Below are positions 1 through 8,367 of a DNA stretch of 32,140 nt, in pieces; position 1 is the first letter of the stretch, and every line of letters begins with the position of its first letter. The notes beneath the pieces are model-generated. The model was not told the DNA's origin, made no database searches, and worked only from the letters and a program-made list of their open reading frames with translations. Made by a program: the position numbers and the translations under genes. The stretch comes from Mycolicibacterium chubuense. GTDB lineage: Bacteria > Actinomycetota > Actinomycetes > Mycobacteriales > Mycobacteriaceae. The DNA lies in contig NZ_JYNX01000087.1 in assembly GCF_001044255.1 (NCBI RefSeq), positions 1 through 32,140 on the forward strand, given 5' to 3'.

Positions 1-44
1 TCGACGTGGCGGCGGCGGCGCGCAGCGGGCGGACCCGCCGGTGA
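1..44 (+). CDS. murG: MurG C-terminal end (partial)
   Basis: Only the last 13 codons and a TGA stop at 42-44 are present, reading [13 protein letters not shown]. The stop overlaps the GTG of murC in a GTGA, as expected for the mycobacterial murG-murC junction. MurG is the membrane-associated transferase that adds GlcNAc to lipid I to make lipid II. The assignment rests on position and coupling, because this short tail has no diagnostic motif. Confidence 0.7.
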   Translation, partial: DVAAAARSGRTRR

Positions 45-1504
45 GTGGGCAGACGCTGCCCGCGGAGCTGCAGCGGGTGCACATGGTGGGCATCGGCGGC
101 GCCGGCATGTCGGGCATCGCGCGCATCCTGCTCGACCGCGGCGGCCAGGTGTCCGGGTCGGACGCCAAGGAGTCGCGCGCGGTGCTCGCGTTGCAGGCCC
201 GCGGCGCGCAGGTCCGGATCGGGCACGACGCGTCCGCGCTGGACATCCTGCCCGGCGGCCCCACGGCGGTGGTCACCACGCACGCCGCGATCCCGAAGAC
301 CAACCCCGAACTCGTCGAGGCCCGCAGGCGCGGCATCCCGGTGATCCTGCGGCCCGCCGTGCTCGCCCAGCTGATGGCCGGGCAGACCACGTTGATGGTC
401 ACCGGGACGGCGGGGAAGACGACGACGACGTCGATGCTCATCGTGGCGCTGCAGCACAGCGGTTTCGATCCGTCGTTCGCGGTCGGCGGTGATCTCGGCG
501 AGCCCGGCACCAACGCCCATCACGGCAGCGGCGCCTACTTCGTCGCCGAGGCCGACGAGAGCGACGGATCGCTGGTGCAGTACCGGCCCGACGTCGCGGT
601 CGTGACCAACATCGAGGCCGACCACCTCGACTTCTTCGGCACCGAGCAGGCCTACGTCGCCGTGTTCGACGCCTTCATGGAGCGTCTGGCGCCCGGCGGG
701 TCGGTCGTGGTGTGCGTCGACGATCCGGGGGCGGCCGCGTTCGCCGATCGCACTGCGGCACTAGGGATCCGGGTGCTCCGCTACGGCAGTGGGAATGGCA
801 GCGGGGATCAGCCCGGGCTGGCCGCCGCGCTGCTGGACTGGCAGCAGAAGGGCACCACGGCCGTGGCGACGGTGCAGTTGGCGGGGGAGGCCTCGCCGCG
901 CACCATGCGGCTGGCGGTGCCCGGCCGCCACATGGCACTCAACGCGCTGGCCGCGCTGCTGGCGGCGATGCAGGTCGGCGCCTCACCCGACGACGTGCTC
1001 GACGCACTGGCCGACTTCGAGGGAGTGCGGCGCCGGTTCGAGTTGGTGGGCACCGCGGCGGGGGTGCGGGTCTTCGACGACTACGCCCACCATCCGACCA
1101 AGGTCACCGCGGCGTTGACCACCGTGACGGCGCTCGCCCGGGAATCGGGCGGCCGTGCGATCGTCGTGTTCCAGCCCCACTTGTATTCGCGCACACAGGC
1201 TTTCGCAGCGGAGTTCGGCACGGCGCTCAGCCTCGCCGACGAGGTCTTCGTGCTCGACGTGTACGCCGCGCGCGAGCAGCCGCTGGCCGGGGTCAGCGGC
1301 GCCACCATCGCCGAGGCGGTGACGGCGCCGGTGAGCTACGTTCCGGATTTCTCGGCGGTCGCGGAGACCGTGGCGGCCGCGGCTCGGCCGGGCGACGTGG
1401 TGGTGACCATGGGTGCCGGTGATGTGACGTTGCTGGGCAAGGAGATCCTGACCGAGCTGCGGCGCAACGCCGATCGGCGGTCCGGGGGAGCGCAGGCGCC
1501 ATGA
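41..1504 (+). CDS. murC: UDP-N-acetylmuramate--L-alanine ligase MurC
   Basis: A cytoplasmic ATP-dependent ligase that adds L-alanine to UDP-MurNAc, the first step of the peptidoglycan stem peptide. At 487 residues it is full length for the family. The N-terminal UDP-binding Rossmann motif reads [14 protein letters not shown]. The central Mur ligase ATPase domain has the P-loop [11 protein letters not shown] at about residues 121-131, followed by EADESDGS and TNIEADHLD. The C-terminal domain contains [10 protein letters not shown] and FQPHLYSRT. The GTG start overlaps the murG stop and the stop overlaps the ATG of ftsQ, so translational coupling is likely. One oddity: the P-loop residue that is normally His in MurC (GTHGKT) is Ala124 here. 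Identification is secure. Confidence 0.97.
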   Translation: MSGQTLPAELQRVHMVGIGGAGMSGIARILLDRGGQVSGSDAKESRAVLALQARGAQVRIGHDASALDILPGGPTAVVTTHAAIPKTNPELVEARRRGIPVILRPAVLAQLMAGQTTLMVTGTAGKTTTTSMLIVALQHSGFDPSFAVGGDLGEPGTNAHHGSGAYFVAEADESDGSLVQYRPDVAVVTNIEADHLDFFGTEQAYVAVFDAFMERLAPGGSVVVCVDDPGAAAFADRTAALGIRVLRYGSGNGSGDQPGLAAALLDWQQKGTTAVATVQLAGEASPRTMRLAVPGRHMALNALAALLAAMQVGASPDDVLDALADFEGVRRRFELVGTAAGVRVFDDYAHHPTKVTAALTTVTALARESGGRAIVVFQPHLYSRTQAFAAEFGTALSLADEVFVLDVYAAREQPLAGVSGATIAEAVTAPVSYVPDFSAVAETVAAAARPGDVVVTMGAGDVTLLGKEILTELRRNADRRSGGAQAP

Positions 1505-2433
1505 CGGGGCCCACCGACGGCGAATCCGCCGCGCCCACCGAGGACGACGCCGCCGCGGCGCAGACCGGGTTTGCAGACGCCGAGCCCGCACCGGACGCCG
1601 CCGAGGACGCCGCCGACGTCGAGGGCCCGCGCCGGCGCGCCCGCCGCGAACGCGAGGAGCGCCGGGCGGCACAGGCGCGGGCCGTCGCGATCGAGGAGGC
1701 GCGCCGCGAAGCCAAGCGGAAGACCCTCGGCCGTCCGCTGCCGGAGACCGCGTCCTTGGGCCGTGGTGCGGTCCGCGGGCTCAAGGCGCTGTTGTGGACC
1801 GCGGTGATCGCGGTGCTGGTGGTCGGCATCGGGCTGCTGCTGTACTTCACGCCGATCATGTCGGCCCGCACCATCGTCGTCACGGGGCTGGGCGCAGTCA
1901 CCCAGGACGAGGTGGTGTCGGTGGCCGCGGTGCCCCCGGGCACCCCGCTGCTGCAGGTCAACACCGACGCGGTGGCCGAGAAGGTCGCCGGCATCCGGCG
2001 CGTGGCCAGTGCCCGGGTGCAGCGCGAGTACCCCTCGACGCTGCGGATCACCGTCGTCGAACGGGTGCCCGTCGTGGTCCGCGACTATCCGGACGGCGTG
2101 CACGTCTTCGACAAGGACGGTGTGGATTTCGCGACAGGTCCTCCGCCGCCGGGCATCCCGTATCTGGACACCGAGAACCCGGGGCCGGACGATCCGGCCA
2201 CCAAGGCCGCGCTGGAGGTCATGACGTCGCTGCGTCCGGAGGTGGCCGGTCAGGTGGGCCGGGTGTCGGCGCCGTCGGTCGCCGCGATCACGCTGACGCT
2301 GATCGACGGGCGCACCGTGGTGTGGGGCACCACCGACCGCACCGAGGAGAAGGCGCTCAAGCTCGGTGCGCTGCTGACCCAGCCCGGCAAGGTCTACGAC
2401 GTGTCGAGTCCGGATCTGCCGACGGTCAAGTAG
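1501..2433 (+). CDS. ftsQ: Cell division protein FtsQ
   Basis: A bitopic inner-membrane divisome protein of the FtsQ/DivIB family, which bridges early and late division proteins through FtsB and FtsL. The 310 residues show an acidic then Arg-rich cytoplasmic tail (about 1-90, with a charged [12 protein letters not shown] stretch), one membrane helix (about 92-115, [20 protein letters not shown]) and then a POTRA domain beginning near [12 protein letters not shown]. The FtsQ core, with [16 protein letters not shown], follows. The long disordered N-terminus is typical of mycobacterial FtsQ. The ATG overlaps the murC stop (ATGA). The gene ends 3 bp from the end of a convergent gene, which separates it from ftsZ. 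Confidence 0.95.
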   Translation: MTGPTDGESAAPTEDDAAAAQTGFADAEPAPDAAEDAADVEGPRRRARREREERRAAQARAVAIEEARREAKRKTLGRPLPETASLGRGAVRGLKALLWTAVIAVLVVGIGLLLYFTPIMSARTIVVTGLGAVTQDEVVSVAAVPPGTPLLQVNTDAVAEKVAGIRRVASARVQREYPSTLRITVVERVPVVVRDYPDGVHVFDKDGVDFATGPPPPGIPYLDTENPGPDDPATKAALEVMTSLRPEVAGQVGRVSAPSVAAITLTLIDGRTVVWGTTDRTEEKALKLGALLTQPGKVYDVSSPDLPTVK

Positions 2434-2436
2434 CCC

Positions 2437-2925
2437 TCAGACCGCGGTGCACCAGCGTCCGTCCTGGCGCCGCAGCGTGGCCCGGGTGATCTGGGTCTGA
2501 GGCGGATTGGACCCGCTCTCGGTGGTCACGGTGATGTCGGCGGTGGCCGTGTCCCCGGTGACGACGACGTGGTCGATGCCGTCGAGTCGCACCACCGTCG
2601 AGCCGGCCAGCGCCTGTCGCAGGTCGGCGATGGGCCCGGAGATCTGATCGGCCAGGTTCGTCGCGGAGGCGTCGTTGCGCAGCGTCGCGCCGATGTCGGT
2701 GCCGAAGGTGGGCAACCACGCGGGCGCTGCAGGCGTACACGACAGTTGCGCCGCCGTGGCGAGGTCGAGCTCGGCGCTTGCCTGGGCCTGCCGGGTGAGC
2801 ACGTCGCGGATCTGATCCTCGTCGCTGGGCACCGGGTCGGGCGTGGGGGGCTGGGCGTGCGCCACGGGTGCGGCGAGCAGGAGCGATCCGGCGGTGACGA
2901 GTGCGCCGACGATACGGTTGGCCAT
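2437..2925 (-). CDS. Small secreted protein, NTF2-like fold suspected
   Basis: A protein of 162 residues that I do not recognise as a named gene. The chosen ATG at 2925 has GGGGGAACC just upstream and begins MANRIVGALVTAGSLLLAAPVAHAQ, a Sec signal peptide with an AHA-Q cleavage site. An upstream in-frame start at 2970 would bury the signal peptide and is less likely. The mature part has a helical N-terminus (EDQIRDVLTRQAQASAEL) and strand-rich C-terminal segments ending RRQDGRWCTAV, with two cysteines (LSCTP and RWCTA) that could form a disulfide. This layout resembles NTF2-like exported mycobacterial proteins, but that is inference. It lies antisense to the dcw cluster between ftsQ and ftsZ, ends 3 bp from the ftsQ stop, and is transcribed away from ftsZ. 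Confidence 0.8.
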   Translation of the reverse strand: MANRIVGALVTAGSLLLAAPVAHAQPPTPDPVPSDEDQIRDVLTRQAQASAELDLATAAQLSCTPAAPAWLPTFGTDIGATLRNDASATNLADQISGPIADLRQALAGSTVVRLDGIDHVVVTGDTATADITVTTESGSNPPQTQITRATLRRQDGRWCTAV

Positions 2926-3111
2926 GGTTCCCCCGGAGGTGGTGCCGACCCCGATGACGCTAGGCCGCATCGGTGGCCGGTGGCGCCGATTCGCCGCAGA
3001 AAAGGTCCTGCAGAACCCCGGGAAACTCGGTCAACATTTGTCGTGTCGTTTCGGCGCGCCTGCCGGGCATCGGCGTGCGGTCACCCTACCGTTCTGGTTG
3101 CGCGGAACAAC

Positions 3112-3140
3112 TTGACATAACTCTAAGCCTCTAGTTGAGA
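3112..3140 (+). promoter_or_regulatory. Candidate ftsZ promoter
   Basis: TTGACA at 3112-3117 is a perfect -35 hexamer in an otherwise GC-rich stretch. An AT-richer segment follows, containing TAACTCTAAG and TTGAGA around 3118-3140. The -10 assignment is uncertain. The rest of the 280-bp spacer between the secreted-protein gene and ftsZ shows no ORF or clear hairpin. The element sits about 70-95 bases upstream of the ftsZ start. Confidence 0.45.
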
Positions 3141-3205
3141 TTGAGGGTTTGGGCCAGTGGTTATCCGTGACACGACAGGCAACTCAGGGCAGGAAGGGCG
3201 ATGCG

Positions 3206-4369
3206 ATGACCCCCCCGCATAACTACCTCGCAGTGATCAAGGTGGTCGGCATCGGCGGCGGCGGCGTCAACGCCGTCAACCGGATGATCGAGCAGGGTCT
3301 CAAGGGCGTCGAGTTCATTGCGATCAACACCGACGCACAGGCGCTGTTGATGAGCGATGCCGACGTCAAACTGGACGTCGGGCGCGACTCGACACGCGGA
3401 CTCGGTGCGGGCGCGGACCCCGAGGTCGGCCGCAAGGCCGCCGAAGACGCCAAGGACGACATCGAGGAGCTGCTGCGCGGCGCCGACATGGTGTTCGTCA
3501 CCGCGGGCGAGGGCGGCGGCACCGGCACCGGCGGCGCGCCGGTGGTCGCCTCGATCGCCCGCAAGTTGGGCGCGCTGACCGTGGGCGTGGTGACGCGGCC
3601 GTTCTCCTTCGAGGGCAAGCGGCGCAGCAACCAGGCCGAGAACGGCATCCAGGCGCTGCGCGAGAGCTGCGACACGCTCATCGTCATCCCCAACGACCGG
3701 CTGCTGCAGATGGGCGACGCGGCGGTATCGCTGATGGACGCGTTCCGCAGCGCCGACGAGGTGCTGCTCAACGGTGTGCAGGGCATCACCGACCTGATCA
3801 CCACCCCCGGCCTGATCAACGTCGACTTCGCCGACGTCAAGGGCGTGATGAGCTCCGCGGGCACCGCGCTGATGGGCATCGGCTCGGCCCGCGGCGACGG
3901 CCGCGCGCTCAAGGCCGCCGAGATCGCCATCAACTCGCCGCTGCTGGAGGCGTCGATGGAGGGCGCCCAGGGCGTGCTGCTGTCGGTCGCCGGCGGCAGC
4001 GATCTGGGTCTGTTCGAGATCAACGAGGCCGCCTCGCTGGTCCAGGACGCCGCGCATCCCGACGCGAACATCATCTTCGGCACCGTCATCGACGACTCGC
4101 TGGGCGACGAGGTCCGGGTCACCGTGATCGCGGCCGGCTTCGACGCCGCCGGTCCCGGACGCAAGCCGGTCACCGGGGAGACCGCGGCCGCGGCTGCGGC
4201 GCAGCCGATCGCGCCGGGCAAGGCGGGCCGGGTGGGCTCGCTGTTCGAGTCCGCCGACCCGGCGAGCGTGCCGGCCGCGCACACCAACGGCGCGACCGTG
4301 CGCATCGGGGGCGGTGACGACGGCATCTCCGATGACGACGTCGACGTGCCGCCCTTCATGCGCCACTGA
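3206..4369 (+). CDS. ftsZ: Cell division GTPase FtsZ
   Basis: The tubulin homologue that polymerises into the cytokinetic Z-ring. The product is 387 residues starting [20 protein letters not shown]. This ATG is chosen because AGGAAGGG lies 7 bases upstream and the upstream in-frame codons (from 3149) are not FtsZ-like. The GTP-binding tubulin signature [10 protein letters not shown] follows TAGE, and the T7-loop region [11 protein letters not shown] is present. After a variable linker rich in Ala, Gly and Pro the protein ends [10 protein letters not shown], the C-terminal peptide that binds partners such as SepF and FtsW in mycobacteria. The gene has its own upstream spacer, so it is probably transcribed both from a local promoter and from upstream. 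Confidence 0.98.
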   Translation: MTPPHNYLAVIKVVGIGGGGVNAVNRMIEQGLKGVEFIAINTDAQALLMSDADVKLDVGRDSTRGLGAGADPEVGRKAAEDAKDDIEELLRGADMVFVTAGEGGGTGTGGAPVVASIARKLGALTVGVVTRPFSFEGKRRSNQAENGIQALRESCDTLIVIPNDRLLQMGDAAVSLMDAFRSADEVLLNGVQGITDLITTPGLINVDFADVKGVMSSAGTALMGIGSARGDGRALKAAEIAINSPLLEASMEGAQGVLLSVAGGSDLGLFEINEAASLVQDAAHPDANIIFGTVIDDSLGDEVRVTVIAAGFDAAGPGRKPVTGETAAAAAAQPIAPGKAGRVGSLFESADPASVPAAHTNGATVRIGGGDDGISDDDVDVPPFMRH

Positions 4370-4390
4370 CACGACGTACGGTCGCACCTG

Positions 4391-5101
4391 ATGTTCCGTG
4401 TGCGCCGCGTGACCACCACCCGGGCGGGTGGGGTGTCCAGACCGCCGTTCGCGACGTTCAACCTCGGTGACCACGTCGGCGACGACCCGGCTGCCGTAGC
4501 AGCCAACCGGCGCCGTCTGACCACCGCCACCGGGCTGGGCGCCGGCGGAATCGTCTGGATGAACCAGACCCACAGCACCCGCGTCGAACTCGTCGACCAC
4601 GGCGGTCAGACCGTCGACGCCACCGACGGGGTGGTGACCACCACGCCGTCGCTCGGGCTGGCCGTGGTGACGGCCGACTGCGTGCCGGTGCTGATGGCCG
4701 ATGCCCGCCACGGAGTCATCGCGGCCGTGCATGCGGGCCGGGTGGGCGCCGCGGGCGGCATCGTCGCCCGCGCGGTGCAGGTCATGGTCGACGCCGGCGC
4801 GCGGGCCGAGGACATCTCGGTGCTGCTGGGTCCGGCGGTCAGCGGGCGCAACTACGAGGTGCCCGCCGAGATGGCCGACGAGGTCGAGCGCGCGCTCCCG
4901 GGCAGCCGGACCACGACGGCCCGGGGTACGCCCGGGCTGGACTTGCGCGCGGGGATCGCCGCGCAGCTGCGCACCCTCGGTATCACCGCGATCGACGTCG
5001 ATCCGCGCTGCACGGTCGACGACCCGGCGTTGTTCAGCCACCGCCGGGACGCGCCGACCGGCCGGCTCGCGTCGGTGATCTGGCTGGAGCCGGCATCGTG
5101 A
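4391..5101 (+). CDS. pgeF: Peptidoglycan editing factor PgeF (YfiH/laccase-domain)
   Basis: A 236-residue protein of the DUF152/laccase-domain family. Members have been described as multicopper-oxidase-like or purine nucleoside-cleaving enzymes, and in E. coli the homologue prevents wrong amino acids from staying in the muropeptide stem. Visible family motifs are TTTRAGGVS, FNLGDHVGDD, MNQTHS, VTADCVPVLMAD (metal-site Cys) and AAVHAGR (metal-site His), then the C-terminal DPRCTVDDPALFSHRRD. The usual HAGWRG motif reads HAGRVG, a form I also recall from the M. tuberculosis homologue. The gene lies 21 bp after ftsZ, and its stop overlaps the next start (GTGA), as in other actinobacterial dcw clusters. 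Confidence 0.92.
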   Translation: MFRVRRVTTTRAGGVSRPPFATFNLGDHVGDDPAAVAANRRRLTTATGLGAGGIVWMNQTHSTRVELVDHGGQTVDATDGVVTTTPSLGLAVVTADCVPVLMADARHGVIAAVHAGRVGAAGGIVARAVQVMVDAGARAEDISVLLGPAVSGRNYEVPAEMADEVERALPGSRTTTARGTPGLDLRAGIAAQLRTLGITAIDVDPRCTVDDPALFSHRRDAPTGRLASVIWLEPAS

Positions 5102-5937
5102 CGGCCCCCCGTGAGGACGAGCTGCGCGACGCGCTCGAGCGGATCCGCGCCCGCCTGGCCCGGGCGGCCGAGGCGGCGGGCCGTGACGTCGAGACGATCG
5201 AGCTGCTGCCGGTCACCAAGTTCTTTCCCGCCTCCGATGTCGCCGCCCTCTACCGGCTGGGCTGCCGGTCGTTCGGCGAATCCCGGGACCAGGAGGCGAC
5301 GCGCAAGATCGAGGAGCTGCGCGACATCACCGACTGCCCGGGCATCCGCTGGCACATGATCGGGCGCATCCAGCGCAACAAGGCGCGCTCGATCGGCGAA
5401 TGGGCCCATACCGCACACTCCGTCGACAACGCCAAGGTCGTCGGCGCGCTGGACCGGTCGGCCTCCGACGCGCTGGAGCGCGGCGCGCGCCCCGAGCCGC
5501 TCCGGGTGTTCCTGCAGGTGAGCCTCGACGGCGACGAGAGCCGCGGCGGTGTCGACGTGGCCGCGACGGGGCGCGTCGACGACCTGTGCGCCGCGATCGA
5601 CGACGCGGCCGGACTGAGCTTCGTCGGCCTGATGGCCATCCCGCCGCTGGGCGCCGACCCGGACGCCGCGTTCGCCCGGTTGGCCGAGGAGCACCACCGG
5701 GTGCAGGAGCGGTATCCGCAGCGGCTGGACCTGTCGGCAGGCATGTCGGGCGACCTCGAAGCTGCGGTGCGACACGGATCCACATGTGTGCGTGTCGGTA
5801 CCGCGCTCTTGGGCGCACGACCGCTAACGTCACCTCCAGAAGTCACACGAGTCACACCTTCATCACAGACAACAGAGTCTTCCGACTCGCCGGAAACCGG
5901 TCACAGGTCATCACCGCACGAGGGGTCCTCACGATGA
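5098..5937 (+). CDS. YggS/PLPBP family pyridoxal phosphate homeostasis protein
   Basis: A cytoplasmic alanine-racemase-fold protein that binds PLP and buffers its supply; it is not known to catalyse a reaction. The PLP lysine sits in [14 protein letters not shown] (about residue 41). Other family motifs are [23 protein letters not shown], the phosphate-binding [17 protein letters not shown] and the closing [11 protein letters not shown]. The GTG start overlaps the pgeF stop. The usual family end is near GARPL, but here the frame stays open for about 38 further residues of low-complexity Ser/Thr/Pro sequence, and its stop overlaps the sepF ATG (ATGA). The tail may simply be readthrough of the sepF leader. 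The position between pgeF and sepF matches the M. tuberculosis order. Confidence 0.93.
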   Translation: MTAPREDELRDALERIRARLARAAEAAGRDVETIELLPVTKFFPASDVAALYRLGCRSFGESRDQEATRKIEELRDITDCPGIRWHMIGRIQRNKARSIGEWAHTAHSVDNAKVVGALDRSASDALERGARPEPLRVFLQVSLDGDESRGGVDVAATGRVDDLCAAIDDAAGLSFVGLMAIPPLGADPDAAFARLAEEHHRVQERYPQRLDLSAGMSGDLEAAVRHGSTCVRVGTALLGARPLTSPPEVTRVTPSSQTTESSDSPETGHRSSPHEGSSR

Positions 5938-6590
5938 GCACACTGCACAAGGTCAAGGCCTACTTCGGTATGGCCCCGATGGACGATTACGAGGACGACT
6001 ACTACGAGGACGACGAGCGCGGTTCGGCCCGCGGTTACCGTCGGCCCCGCGAGGACCGGTTCGAGGAGGACGGGTACACCCGCGGTTACGACGACCTGCC
6101 CGAGGCCCGCCGCCGCGACTACGACGAGCCGGCCGCCTACCGGGGCGGTATGGCTGGCGGCTTCGACGACGGACGGTTCGAGGCCCGGATGCGCTCGCCG
6201 CGTGAATTCGACCGCACTCCACCGCGTTTCGGTGCGATGCGGGGCTCAACGCGGGGAGCGCTGGCGATGGATCCGCGCGGTATGGCCGAGCTGTTCGAAG
6301 CCGGCAGCCCGCTGGCCAAGATCACCACGCTGCGGCCCAAGGACTACAGCGAGGCCCGCACCATCGGTGAGCGGTTCCGCGACGGCACGCCCGTCATCAT
6401 GGATCTGGTCTCGATGGACAACGCCGATGCCAAGCGGCTCGTCGACTTCGCGGCCGGGCTGGCGTTCGCGTTGCGCGGCTCGTTCGACAAGGTCGCGACG
6501 AAGGTCTTCCTGCTCTCGCCCGCCGATGTCGACGTCACCGCCGAGCAGCGGCGCCGGATCGCCGAGGCCGGTTTCTACGCCTACCAGTAG
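5934..6590 (+). CDS. sepF: Cell division protein SepF
   Basis: A membrane-anchoring partner that binds the FtsZ C-terminus and is essential in mycobacteria. The product is 218 residues. The start is the ATG overlapping the upstream stop, with AGGGG 8 bases before it; an open frame running further upstream (from 5400) lies inside the YggS gene and is not coding. The N-terminal peptide [15 protein letters not shown] is the expected amphipathic membrane-binding helix. It is followed by a long acidic, Tyr- and Arg-rich disordered linker (about 17-125). The C-terminal SepF/DUF552 domain runs from [12 protein letters not shown] through [23 protein letters not shown] to [11 protein letters not shown]. 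This layout is typical of actinobacterial SepF. Confidence 0.96.
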   Translation: MSTLHKVKAYFGMAPMDDYEDDYYEDDERGSARGYRRPREDRFEEDGYTRGYDDLPEARRRDYDEPAAYRGGMAGGFDDGRFEARMRSPREFDRTPPRFGAMRGSTRGALAMDPRGMAELFEAGSPLAKITTLRPKDYSEARTIGERFRDGTPVIMDLVSMDNADAKRLVDFAAGLAFALRGSFDKVATKVFLLSPADVDVTAEQRRRIAEAGFYAYQ

Positions 6591-6635
6591 CAGCGCCGGG
6601 TAGCGCCAGCGGAGTCGCAGGTCCCCCGGCACGGG

Positions 6636-6641
6636 TAGGCT
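6636..6641 (+). promoter_or_regulatory. Possible -10 element upstream of yggT
   Basis: TAGGCT fits the mycobacterial TANNNT -10 pattern in the 115-bp sepF-yggT spacer. No good -35 is visible. The same spacer holds a 7-bp inverted pair, CGCCAGC at 6604-6610 and GCTGGCG at 6639-6645, with a 28-base loop. Either may be chance in GC-rich DNA. Confidence 0.25.
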
Positions 6642-6705
6642 GGCGGCGCCGACCGACATCGCGGCCGGCATTCCCGTCACATCGCCTGAGTGAGGTCACC
6701 TTCCG

Positions 6706-6996
6706 TTGGGGCTGTTCTTCGAAATCCTCGGTTTCGCGCTGTTCGTGTTCTGGCTCCTGCTGATCGCCCGGGTCGTGGTCGAGTTCATCCGGTCGTTCAG
6801 CCGGGAGTGGCATCCGCGGGGCGCGACCGTGGTGGTGCTCGAGGTCATCATGACGTTGACGGACCCGCCCGTGAAACTGTTGCGGCGCATCATCCCGCAA
6901 CTGACGATCGGTGCCGTGCGGTTCGATCTGTCGATCATGGTGCTGCTGCTCGTGGCCTTCATCGGCATGCAGCTGGCCTTCGGTGCCGCGGCCTGA
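6706..6996 (+). CDS. YggT family membrane protein
   Basis: A 96-residue integral membrane protein with hydrophobic segments at about 2-22 (LFFEILGFALFVFWLLLIA) and 70-92 (FDLSIMVLLLVAFIGMQLAF). Between them lies the family motif SFSREWHP...LEVIMTLTDPPVKLLRRIIP. YggT proteins are found in dcw clusters of many bacteria, and the mycobacterial homologue lies between sepF and wag31 as here. The precise role is unknown; links to osmotic tolerance and envelope assembly have been suggested for the family. The start appears to be TTG at 6706, supported by TGAGGT at 6691-6696 and by alignment of the first residues with the known N-terminus of the family. No ATG or GTG is better placed. Confidence 0.88.
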   Translation: MGLFFEILGFALFVFWLLLIARVVVEFIRSFSREWHPRGATVVVLEVIMTLTDPPVKLLRRIIPQLTIGAVRFDLSIMVLLLVAFIGMQLAFGAAA

Positions 6997-7166
6997 GACA
7001 GGGCTGCGAACTGCGCTTTCCCGGGTCTGACCGGCGCGGAAGGGTTGGCGGTCGGTGGTGCCGTCCGGCGGGCGAATGTTGAGTTTCGATCTTATTTATC
7101 GCCCTCGACTGCAACCGCAGGGTCTGGTGTGACAGGATGGACGCCAGTTACCTTCAAGCCAGGCTT

Positions 7167-7172
7167 TACACT
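7167..7172 (+). promoter_or_regulatory. Candidate -10 element for wag31
   Basis: TACACT matches the TANNNT -10 pattern 40 bases before the wag31 ATG in a 215-bp spacer that otherwise lacks genes. A second, weaker candidate (CAGGAT, 7133-7138) lies upstream. No consensus -35 pairs with either. An AT-rich patch at 7086-7100 is notable for this genome. Confidence 0.3.
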
Positions 7173-7211
7173 GTGAGATCGTTCGCCGATCCAGACTCAA
7201 GGGGGCAGACA

Positions 7212-8036
7212 ATGCCGCTCACTCCCGCCGACGTGCACAACGTTGCGTTCAGCAAGCCACCCATCGGCAAACGCGGCTACAACGAGGACGAGGTCGACGC
7301 CTTCCTCGACCTCGTCGAGAACGAGCTGACCCGTCTGATCGAGGAGAACACCGATCTCCGCCAGCGTGTCGCGGAGCTGGATTCCGAACTCGCCTCGGCG
7401 CGCTCCGGTGGCGGTGCCGCCCAGCCGACGCAGACCCTGCCCGCTTACGAGCCCGAGCCCGAGCCGACCCCGGCTCCGACGCCGGCTCCGCAGCCCGTGT
7501 ACGAGGCGCCCGCCGCGCAGCAGGCCGCGCCCGCCCCCGAGGACCAGCACCTGCGCGCCGCCAAGGTGCTCAGCCTGGCCCAGGACACCGCCGACCGCTT
7601 GACCAACGGCGCCAAGGCCGAGTCCGAGAAGATGCTCGCCGACGCGCGGGCCCAGGCCGACGCCATGGTCAGCGAAGCCCGGCAGACCGCCGAGACCACG
7701 GTCACCGAAGCCCGTCAGCGGGCCGACGCCATGCTCGCCGACGCGCAGAGCCGATCGGAGGCGCAGCTGCGACAGGCCCAGGAGAAGGCCGACGCCCTGC
7801 AGGCCGACGCCGAGCGCAAGCACTCCGAGATCATGGGCACGATCAACCAGCAGCGGACCGTTCTCGAAGGCCGGCTCGAGCAGCTGCGCACGTTCGAGCG
7901 CGAGTACCGCACCCGCCTGAAGACCTACCTGGAGTCTCAGCTGGAAGAACTGGGTCAGCGCGGTTCCGCCGCGCCCGTCGACTCCGGCGCCAACAACGAC
8001 GGCGGGTTCAACCAGTTCAACCGGGGCAACAACTAG
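7212..8036 (+). CDS. wag31: DivIVA-family polar growth protein Wag31
   Basis: A coiled-coil scaffold that collects at negatively curved membranes of the cell poles and directs tip growth in mycobacteria. The product is 274 residues. The ATG at 7212 is chosen because it gives the family start [20 protein letters not shown] and has AAGGGGGC just upstream. The DivIVA membrane-binding domain (1-60) contains [20 protein letters not shown] and a first coiled coil. A Pro/Glu/Ala linker (about 80-115) follows, then a long coiled coil built on heptads such as [20 protein letters not shown] and ending near [10 protein letters not shown] short Gly/Asn tail closes the protein. It is the last core gene of the cluster and probably has its own promoter in the 215-bp spacer. 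Confidence 0.97.
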   Translation: MPLTPADVHNVAFSKPPIGKRGYNEDEVDAFLDLVENELTRLIEENTDLRQRVAELDSELASARSGGGAAQPTQTLPAYEPEPEPTPAPTPAPQPVYEAPAAQQAAPAPEDQHLRAAKVLSLAQDTADRLTNGAKAESEKMLADARAQADAMVSEARQTAETTVTEARQRADAMLADAQSRSEAQLRQAQEKADALQADAERKHSEIMGTINQQRTVLEGRLEQLRTFEREYRTRLKTYLESQLEELGQRGSAAPVDSGANNDGGFNQFNRGNN

Positions 8037-8048
8037 TCTCGTGATCCC

Positions 8049-8354
8049 ATGCTGATCGTCGCGCTCGTCCTCGCCGTCATCGGCCTCGCCGCGTTGGTGA
8101 TGGCCGTGGTCACGAGCAATGAGTTGATCGCCTGGGTGTGCATCGCCGCGAGCGTGATCGGGGTCGTGCTGCTGATCGTCGACGCGCTGCGCGACCGGTC
8201 CAAGAGCGACGCCGGCGAGGCCGCCGAGGAGGACGCCGTCCCCGACGCGACCGACGACGTCGAGGACTACCCGGACGAAGCCCCGGTGGCCGCCGACTAC
8301 GACGAGGCCCCGGTGGCTGCCGAGCGCGCCGACGAGGATCCGCCCCGGAGCTGA
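8049..8354 (+). CDS. Small two-helix membrane protein (Rv2144c-like)
   Basis: A 101-residue protein with two N-terminal hydrophobic segments (about 1-22 and 27-46: MLIVALVLAVIGLAALVMAV and LIAWVCIAASVIGVVLLIV). A basic turn (RDRSK) and a very acidic, disordered tail rich in Asp, Glu, Ala and Pro follow. It begins 12 bp after wag31, so the two are probably co-transcribed. The M. tuberculosis gene in the same position encodes a similar uncharacterised transmembrane protein. The position suggests an envelope or polar growth role, but function is unknown. The acidic tail includes a short imperfect repeat (DEAPVAADY / DEAPVAAER). Confidence 0.88.
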   Translation: MLIVALVLAVIGLAALVMAVVTSNELIAWVCIAASVIGVVLLIVDALRDRSKSDAGEAAEEDAVPDATDDVEDYPDEAPVAADYDEAPVAAERADEDPPRS

Positions 8355-8367
8355 AAAGCTCTGTGCC

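Noticed and set aside
2926-3205. The 280-bp ftsQ-ftsZ spacer searched for a small RNA or riboswitch
   Set aside because: Apart from the TTGACA promoter candidate, no stable hairpin with a U-run or known leader pattern was visible.
4700-4760. Missing Trp in the PgeF HAGWRG motif, considered as a sign of inactivation
   Set aside because: The metal-site His is kept, and I recall the M. tuberculosis homologue having the same HAGR form, so this looks like the normal state in the genus.
3161-5041. A 626-codon open frame on the minus strand opposite ftsZ and pgeF
   Set aside because: It mirrors high-GC third-position bias of ftsZ and pgeF, is rich in His, Arg, Gly and Val without any domain, and both plus-strand genes are unmistakable.
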